64,000 bases of DNA. Origin: Permianibacter aggregans. GTDB lineage: Bacteria; Pseudomonadota; Gammaproteobacteria; Enterobacterales; Permianibacteraceae. The stretch lies in contig NZ_CP037953.1 of assembly GCF_009756665.1 (NCBI RefSeq), forward strand, positions 3,100,001 through 3,164,000, given 5' to 3'. The notes under the pieces are model-generated. The model was not told the DNA's origin. It did not search any database and saw nothing but the letters and a program-made list of their open reading frames with translations. Positions 58,954 through 64,000 of the stretch are shown in pieces (the first letter of the stretch is position 1; every line of letters begins with the position of its first letter). The position numbers were made by a program, and so were the translations under genes.

Positions 58954-59898
58954 TTAAATAAACATCTCCGACAGCGACTCTTCTTCGCTGACCCGGCGAA
59001 TCGCCTCGGCCAGCAATGGCGCCAAGCTGACGGTTTCAATCTTTTCGCAGGTCTTGGCTTCGGCGCGCAGCGGAATGGTGTCGGTAACGACCAGCTTGTC
59101 GAGGCCGGATTTGACCACGTTCTGCACCGCGCGGCCAGACAACACGGCGTGGGTACAGTAAGCGTTGACGCTGCGGGCGCCGTGCGCTTTCAGCGCGTTG
59201 GCGGCCAGACTCAGGGTGCCGGCGGTATCGACGATGTCATCGATGATGATGCAGTCACGGCCTTCGACTTCACCGATGATGTGCATCACTTCGGCAACGT
59301 TCGGTGCCGGACGGCGCTTGTCGATAATGGCGAGATCTACATCGCCGAGACGCTTGGCGACCGCACGGGCACGGACCACACCGCCGACGTCTGGCGATAC
59401 GATAAGTTTGTTCGGGAAATGCTGGCCATTGATATGGTCAATCATGACTGGCGTGCCGTAGACGTTGTCCACCGGCACATCAAAGAAGCCCTGCACCTGG
59501 TCGGCGTGCAAATCGACGGTCAATACCCGATTGACGCCAACAATCGACAGCATATCGGCGACGACTTTCGCGGAAATGGGCACGCGCGCTGAACGTACGC
59601 GACGGTCCTGACGGGCATAGCCGAAATACGGAATCACGGCAGAGATGCGACCGGCAGAAGCACGACGCAGGGCGTCGGCCATGATCACCAGTTCCATCAG
59701 GTTGTCGTTGGTCGGGTTGCAGGTCGACTGGATGATGAAGACATCGCGGCCACGAACGTGCTCGCGAATTTCAATATTGATTTCGCCGTCAGAGAATTTT
59801 CCGACAGTGGCTTGCGAAACATGGGTATTCAGGCGGGCGGCAATGGCGTGCGCCAATTCGGGACAGGCGTTGCCGGCGAAGAGCATCAGTTCTGACAT
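58954..59898 (-). CDS. prs: Ribose-phosphate pyrophosphokinase (PRPP synthetase)
   Basis: A 314-residue class I enzyme. It has '[20 protein letters not shown]', '[20 protein letters not shown]', the flexible-loop '[20 protein letters not shown]' and the PRPP loop '[20 protein letters not shown]'. It makes 5-phosphoribosyl diphosphate from ribose 5-phosphate and ATP, feeding purine, pyrimidine, His, Trp and NAD synthesis. aaggtgg lies before the ATG. It sits between tRNA-Gln/ispE and rplY, the standard gammaproteobacterial context. Confidence 0.98.
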   Translation of the reverse strand: MSELMLFAGNACPELAHAIAARLNTHVSQATVGKFSDGEINIEIREHVRGRDVFIIQSTCNPTNDNLMELVIMADALRRASAGRISAVIPYFGYARQDRRVRSARVPISAKVVADMLSIVGVNRVLTVDLHADQVQGFFDVPVDNVYGTPVMIDHINGQHFPNKLIVSPDVGGVVRARAVAKRLGDVDLAIIDKRRPAPNVAEVMHIIGEVEGRDCIIIDDIVDTAGTLSLAANALKAHGARSVNAYCTHAVLSGRAVQNVVKSGLDKLVVTDTIPLRAEAKTCEKIETVSLAPLLAEAIRRVSEEESLSEMFI

Positions 59899-59973
59899 GG
59901 TTACACCACCTTGGCTGAGTGCCGGCGCGGCTGCGCCTGACGACTTGGACTCGCTAGAGTCTTTTTAAGAATT

Positions 59974-60039
59974 TGGCAGGGGTAGAAGGATTCGAATCTC
60001 CGCCAATCTGGCCTGTAGGATCAAAACCCGCTACTTGCA
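59974..60039 (-). pseudogene. Decayed tRNA-Gln remnant (3' half)
   Basis: On the minus strand, gcgggttttgatcct, gattcgaatccttc and tacccctgcca repeat the anticodon loop, T arm, 3' acceptor strand and CCA of the intact tRNA-Gln just upstream. The 5' half has no cloverleaf match, the anticodon stem is broken (GCGGG opposite CCTAC) and one T-stem pair is lost. It may be a failed tandem duplication or the trace of an attachment site. Confidence 0.7.
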
Positions 60040-60055
60040 ATCTGCACTTTAAATT

Positions 60056-60130
60056 TGGCAGGGGTAGAAGGATTCGAACCTCCGAATGGCGGGATCAAAA
60101 CCCGCTGCCTTACCGCTTGGCGATACCCCT
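60056..60130 (-). tRNA. tRNA-Gln (anticodon TTG)
   Basis: A 75-base cloverleaf with encoded CCA. Acceptor stem AGGGGTA/TACCCCT, anticodon stem GCGGG/CCCGC around ttTTGat, T arm GGAGG-TTCGAAT-CCTTC. The body is close to E. coli tRNA-Gln. It lies between ispE and prs on the same strand, a classical location. Confidence 0.95.
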
Positions 60131-60138
60131 AAAAACCT

Positions 60139-61017
60139 TTACGACGATACAACCGGCAGGTGGTTGATACCGCGAGCAACAAAACCTTGTGCGATGTCGG
60201 CACAGTCGCGAACGATTCGTTCGGCTTCGGCTTTACTGCTGACCATCGCGAACACGGAACTCCCCGTTCCTGTCATCCGCGTTGGTGCGAAATTCTGCAT
60301 GCGTTCAATTAACGCGTTCACTGCCGGATACGCCTGGCGTACCACCGGTTCACAATCGTTGCGCGTTTGTGCAAACCAGCCCCGGTCAGCGAGGGCGCGT
60401 ATTGTGCAAGGGTGAGTGTCACGTGTCAACGTGAGATCCGAGAAAATTTTCGCGGTTGGCACGGCAATTGGCGGCGTCAGCACGGCGAACCATTGTCTCG
60501 GCATTTCAATGGCTTGCAGAATCTCGCCGACGCCGGTGGCATAAGCGGTTCGACCGCGCACGAACACCGGCACATCGGCACCGAGATTCAGGCCCAGAGC
60601 GGCGAGTTCGTCTTCGCTGCACTGCAAATTCCAGAGCTGGTTCAATGCTCGCAAGCTGATCGCCGCGTTTGATGAGCCGCCACCCAAACCGCCCCCCATT
60701 GGCAGCCGCTTCAGCAGCGTGATGTTCGCGCCCATTTCCGGCTGGCCATAGGCTTCGCGCAGGCGATAAGCGGCACGCCAGATCAGGTTGTCTTGTTCAG
60801 CGACGCCGGGAATGGCCGGGCTTAACGAGATGACACCGTCATCGCGGCGCTGAAAGCGCAGCTCATCGCCGTAATCGAGCAACTGAAATACCGTTTCCAG
60901 CAGGTGGTAGCCATCCGGCCGGCGGCCGGTGATGTGCAGGAACAGGTTCAGTTTGGCCGGGGAGAGCAGGGTCAGGGTGTCGGTCACAGCGGGTGCTTCA
61001 TCAGAAATGCCAGTCAT
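60139..61017 (-). CDS. ispE: 4-diphosphocytidyl-2-C-methyl-D-erythritol kinase
   Basis: A 292-residue GHMP kinase: 'LLSPAKLNLFLHITGRRPDG' at the N-terminus, ATP loop 'LPMGGGLGGGSSNAAISL', and 'QNFAPTRMTGTGSSVFAMVS' near the C-terminus. IspE phosphorylates CDP-methylerythritol in the non-mevalonate isoprenoid pathway. It overlaps lolB by 17 bases and is followed by tRNA-Gln after 8 bases, so all are probably in one transcript. The initial 12 residues are not conserved in the family; a slightly later start is possible. Confidence 0.96.
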   Translation of the reverse strand: MTGISDEAPAVTDTLTLLSPAKLNLFLHITGRRPDGYHLLETVFQLLDYGDELRFQRRDDGVISLSPAIPGVAEQDNLIWRAAYRLREAYGQPEMGANITLLKRLPMGGGLGGGSSNAAISLRALNQLWNLQCSEDELAALGLNLGADVPVFVRGRTAYATGVGEILQAIEMPRQWFAVLTPPIAVPTAKIFSDLTLTRDTHPCTIRALADRGWFAQTRNDCEPVVRQAYPAVNALIERMQNFAPTRMTGTGSSVFAMVSSKAEAERIVRDCADIAQGFVARGINHLPVVSS

Positions 61018-61570
61018 GCAGCGACAGCTTCAACTGCAGTTGTTCGTTACGTGCTTCCAGCCGTTTCGGCAGCGTCAAGCCGTTGGCCTGCTGCCATTCC
61101 AGGTAACGTACCTGCCAACCGCGGCTTTCAAAGGTCTGCAAACGGCCTTCCGGGTCAAACTGCACTTGTTCGCTGTTGGCATCGGGCAGGCCTCGTACCC
61201 AAAACTTCAACGACTCAACCGGCACCGCCCAGCCGAAATGGTCGGCCAAAAGCAGCTCGGTATTCGGGCTGCTCAGCACCGGTTCGTTTGGCAGTTCCAG
61301 CGTCGCCAGGCCTGGTGTCGCGTTCAGGCGGGCCCGGGTTTCGCCGAGCGGGCCGGTCAGCTCGAACAAGTATGATTCCGGGGTTTCCACCCAGTTCAGG
61401 CCAGCGGTGAAACCTTCTTTGCCGTTTTTCAGCGCGATGCGGCCATCCAGCTCCCAGCGCTTCAGTTCCATGACCTCGGTGGGTAACGGGTAGCGTGTGC
61501 GGTCTATGCTGCGGGTGGCGCAACCGGCCAGCAGCAACAGGGCAAGAATGGTGAGTAAGTGCTTGCTCAT
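61001..61570 (-). CDS. lolB: Outer-membrane lipoprotein receptor LolB
   Basis: A 189-residue lipoprotein with lipobox LAGC ('LLTILALLLLAGCATRSI'). The mature protein has the LolB beta-half-barrel: 'WELDGRIALKNGKEGFTAGL', 'WVETPESYLFELTGPLGETR', 'LELPNEPVLSS' and 'WAVPVESLKFWVRGLPD'. LolB receives lipoproteins from LolA and inserts them into the outer membrane. Its ATG overlaps the stop of the upstream TPR gene by four bases (ATGA) and it overlaps ispE downstream, the conserved arrangement. Confidence 0.96.
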   Translation of the reverse strand: MSKHLLTILALLLLAGCATRSIDRTRYPLPTEVMELKRWELDGRIALKNGKEGFTAGLNWVETPESYLFELTGPLGETRARLNATPGLATLELPNEPVLSSPNTELLLADHFGWAVPVESLKFWVRGLPDANSEQVQFDPEGRLQTFESRGWQVRYLEWQQANGLTLPKRLEARNEQLQLKLSLHDWHF

Positions 61571-63519
61571 TTGACCAGCCTTTGCATCGTGGCCTTCAGC
61601 GCTGCGTGGTCAGGCTGCTGGCGCTTGGCCCGCTGCCAGACCTTTTTCGCCTCGTCGCGTTGGCCCTGTTTCCACAACACTTCACCGTAATGGGCGGCGA
61701 TTTCGGCGTCGTCATCCAGCGCCCAGGCGCGGCTCAGGTAGTCGCGGGCCTGCTCCAGCTTGCCGAGTCGGTAATGCAGCCAGCCCATCGAATCGAGAAT
61801 CGCGGCGCTGGTCGGCTTCGCCCGGTAGGCGCGTTCAATCAGCATCTGGGCTTCATCGAGGTTGCGGCCGAGGTCAGCCAGCGTGTAGCCGAGCGCGTTC
61901 AGGGCGTCGACATGGTTCGGGTCGATGGTCAGCAGCCGGCGTAAATCAGCTTCGGTGCGCTCCGGCTGGCCAAGCTGGGCGGCCAGCAGCGAGCGGCTGT
62001 ACAGCGCTTCGATATCGTCCGGGTTGCTCTGCAGGTATTCATCAATCAACGCATAGGCTTCATCGGTATAGTGCTGCTCGGCAAGGCGGCCAGCGAAAGT
62101 GAGTATCCACTCTTTGTTGGGTTCCGGCAGGGCCTCCAGGCGGCTGCGCATCAGTGTCAGCAGCGAGGCACCGTTATCCGGACTCATGATGGTCAACGCC
62201 AATGCTTCGATCGGAGCCTGGCCACGGATTTCGCTCGGCAACTGCTCCAATTGTGATTGCGCTTCGCCAAGGCGTTCAAGTCGCATCAGCGTTTCCAGTT
62301 TGATGACCCAAAGCGTGCCGAGCTGTTTGTCGTCGGCTCTGGTCAGTTCTTGTTCCAGCATGCTCAGGGCTTTTTCCGGCTGGTTCTGCTGCAACAACAG
62401 ATTGGCCCTGGCCTGCACGGCGGCCGCAAATTGGGCGTGGCTTGGGCCAACGTCCTGGTAGCAAGCCAGCGCTTCTTTCGGCCGATCCATGCGCTGAAAA
62501 CCCTGGCCGCAGAGCCAAGCAGCGGCGCCGGCCTGAAAATCCGCTTTGATCGCCTGCTTTAACAGCGGCACGGCTTCCGACCAGCGCCCGGACAGATGCA
62601 GGCTGACGGCCAACAGGTAACGCGCTTCCATATCCTGGCCGCCACTTTCGCCGGCCGGGATACTCAGAATCTCGACTGCCTCGGCAAAGCGCCCGAGCTG
62701 GTAATAGGCCCGGCCCAGCGCCAATTGCACTTGCCGGTCATCCGGGTGGGCTTTGTAGGTGTCTTTCAGCAAGGCCAGCGCCGCTTCGCCATCCCATTCC
62801 ATCTGGATTTCGGCTTTGACCAGCGGTGCCCGCAGGTAATCGGGGGCGGTATCCATGGCTTTGTTTAAAAGGCCGAGCGCGAATTGTTGGTCGCCAAAAT
62901 GGCGTGAGGACATCGCCAGCGCCAGATAGGTCCACTCCGGATGCGGGTGCTCGCTGGCAATACCGGCAATGAAATCGACCGAGCCGGGACCGGCGGCGCG
63001 GGTGAATTGCTGGACCAGCGCCAGCCGGTCGCGCTCGTTGTCGCCGGTCAGCGCCAGCACTTTGCCGAGGCTTAGCAGCGCGTCCTGCTGGTCGCGCAAT
63101 TGCAGTTCGGCCATCGCCCGCCAAGCATAGGCATCGGCGCTGTCCGGTTGGCTTTCAATCCAGGTGTTGGCGGCGCGCAGCCCAATATCCGGTCGCTGAA
63201 TTTGCTGAGCCAGTTGCAGCACCTGACGGAACAGACGGGTATCGCCGCTGTTCTGGGCGGCGGCCAACAGGTTATTGACGGCGACTTCGTAATCGCCGCG
63301 CTGCTGGGCGATTTGGCCGAGCAGCACCTGATAGTAGGTGCGGGATTCCTGCCACGGGTCGGCTTCGGGTGCGTCGGTCGCTTTGGCGGGGTCCGGCTTT
63401 TCATTCTGTTCGATTGGTGTCAGCACCGGTTCCGGTGCTGGGTTAGCCGGCACCGGCGCTTTACTCGCACAACCGGCCAGCACAGAAGAAACAAGCAGGG
63501 AAACAGCCAATAAACGCAT
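61567..63519 (-). CDS. TPR-repeat lipoprotein encoded upstream of lolB
   Basis: 650 residues from the ATG at 63519. Lipobox LAGC in 'MRLLAVSLLVSSVLAGCASK', then a Pro/Glu-rich linker and some 12 TPR units over about 60-640, for example 'PDYLRAPLVKAEIQMEWDGE', 'DRQVQLALGRAYYQLGRFAE' and 'DHVDALNALGYTLADLGRNL'. The same gene precedes lolB in pseudomonads and is annotated only as a TPR protein; an outer-membrane role in lipoprotein or peptidoglycan processes is plausible. It is translationally coupled to lolB. The ribosome binding site aagga lies rather far (about 11 bases) from the start. Confidence 0.88.
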   Translation of the reverse strand: MRLLAVSLLVSSVLAGCASKAPVPANPAPEPVLTPIEQNEKPDPAKATDAPEADPWQESRTYYQVLLGQIAQQRGDYEVAVNNLLAAAQNSGDTRLFRQVLQLAQQIQRPDIGLRAANTWIESQPDSADAYAWRAMAELQLRDQQDALLSLGKVLALTGDNERDRLALVQQFTRAAGPGSVDFIAGIASEHPHPEWTYLALAMSSRHFGDQQFALGLLNKAMDTAPDYLRAPLVKAEIQMEWDGEAALALLKDTYKAHPDDRQVQLALGRAYYQLGRFAEAVEILSIPAGESGGQDMEARYLLAVSLHLSGRWSEAVPLLKQAIKADFQAGAAAWLCGQGFQRMDRPKEALACYQDVGPSHAQFAAAVQARANLLLQQNQPEKALSMLEQELTRADDKQLGTLWVIKLETLMRLERLGEAQSQLEQLPSEIRGQAPIEALALTIMSPDNGASLLTLMRSRLEALPEPNKEWILTFAGRLAEQHYTDEAYALIDEYLQSNPDDIEALYSRSLLAAQLGQPERTEADLRRLLTIDPNHVDALNALGYTLADLGRNLDEAQMLIERAYRAKPTSAAILDSMGWLHYRLGKLEQARDYLSRAWALDDDAEIAAHYGEVLWKQGQRDEAKKVWQRAKRQQPDHAALKATMQRLVK

Positions 63520-63615
63520 GGTGGAACAATCCTTTTTGCGCGCCGGGCGCAGCGCCCGGGCACTATAAACGAAGCGTAAGGGCGAACCCAAACGCCGGTC
63601 ACAACGCGACCATCA

Positions 63616-63822
63616 AGAAGCCATCTCAAAAATGCCTGGAGCTCGACGAGCTGCGCGAATGCGGTGCTCGGAAAAATCCGCCGGGAGCGGATTTTCGTGG
63701 AACCCACAGGGTGAACCACATGGATGTGGTGAACAATTCTCATTTACTACCTGTAAACTCCGGTTCCTGCGCTCCTATCCGCGCACCTCACCATCGCCCA
63801 GTCTATTTTTGAGATGGCTTCT
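63616..63822. repeat. 207-bp element with 18-bp perfect terminal inverted repeats (MITE-like)
   Basis: agaagccatctcaaaaat (63616-63633) is exactly complementary to 63805-63822. The interior has a smaller hairpin aaaatccgc-cgggag-cggatttt (about 63673-63695) and no credible gene. It occupies much of the 481-base gap 63520-64000 upstream of the TPR-lolB operon; the rest of that gap shows nothing I can support. Confidence 0.65.
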
Positions 63823-64000
63823 GACTTCTAGAAATCATAGGGCTTTGACCACCAATCGCGAAAACTGCTGCCTTTGTTGTCAAACCGTCATTTCGCCGCA
63901 GTGTTTTGCCGCTGATACCGGTAATGACCATCATTGATAGCTCCATGACCATTGGCAGGCGCGTCTATGCGGTGCCGAGTGTTACAATTCGCTCCGTTTT

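Noticed and set aside
1-64000. Prophage, integrative element or replication origin
   Set aside because: No integrase, structural phage genes, partition genes or DnaA-box cluster was seen.

Overview
The window reads as chromosomal DNA of a gammaproteobacterium with mid-range GC. Its gene content is most like Pseudomonadales and relatives: an AlgB/KinB pair, a FimV-like protein, quinol-type NO reductase with NsrR, and the conserved block TPR-lolB-ispE-tRNA(Gln)-prs-rplY-pth-ychF. I cannot name the species. There is no prophage, CRISPR array, rRNA or replication origin. Mobile DNA is limited to two IS110/IS1111-type insertion sequences, one IS4/IS50-like insertion sequence and several families of small palindromic intergenic repeats.

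Layout. 1-6 kb: the end of an efflux adaptor gene, an iron-sulfur (6-4)-type photolyase, IS copy 1, and a slipin/NfeD membrane pair. 6-12 kb: a PfpI-family amidotransferase-like protein, a secreted nuclease, a small arsenate operon (arsR, GAPDH, arsJ on the minus strand) and a divergent ZIP metal transporter. 12-18 kb: a secreted TPR protein, an AidB-like acyl-CoA dehydrogenase and a short FimV-like protein. 18-23 kb: a tryptophan-rich putative outer-membrane barrel, two flavin-split-barrel proteins (one fused to GAF), a hemerythrin-like protein and a Gln-rich periplasmic protein. 23-30 kb: nitric oxide defence (norZ, ytfE, nsrR, with NsrR and FNR-type boxes between them) abutting kinB/algB. 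30-33 kb: DUF1328 and triple-BON stress genes divergent from algB, then IS copy 2.

33-40 kb: an amidoligase/glutamine-amidotransferase pair, an SLC13/TrkA-C permease, two c-type cytochromes, and an FKBP isomerase/hotdog thioesterase pair. 40-47 kb: a lipoprotein beta-propeller, then a GntR-ABC-permease-S9 peptidase operon, then a second, paralogous FKBP/thioesterase pair. 47-54 kb: a small membrane protein, a DUF4892-OmpA protein, an AT-rich DUF4236 gene that looks foreign, a DUF885 metallopeptidase, and an IS50-like element sitting in a duplicated palindromic repeat. 54-64 kb: a Kelch protein, the ychF-LytTR-DUF4440 operon, then core housekeeping genes on the minus strand, ending in a 207-bp inverted-repeat element.

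Most notable: (i) both IS1111-type copies sit at the same base of a palindromic REP-like repeat, so the target can be reconstructed, and each carries a long conserved 3' non-coding region where a guide RNA would be expected; (ii) the FKBP/thioesterase module occurs twice in 8 kb; (iii) the amidoligase-GATase pair is a predicted but poorly characterised modification system; (iv) AlgB is divergent from a DUF1328-BON unit preceded by an inverted repeat and a sigma-54-like promoter.
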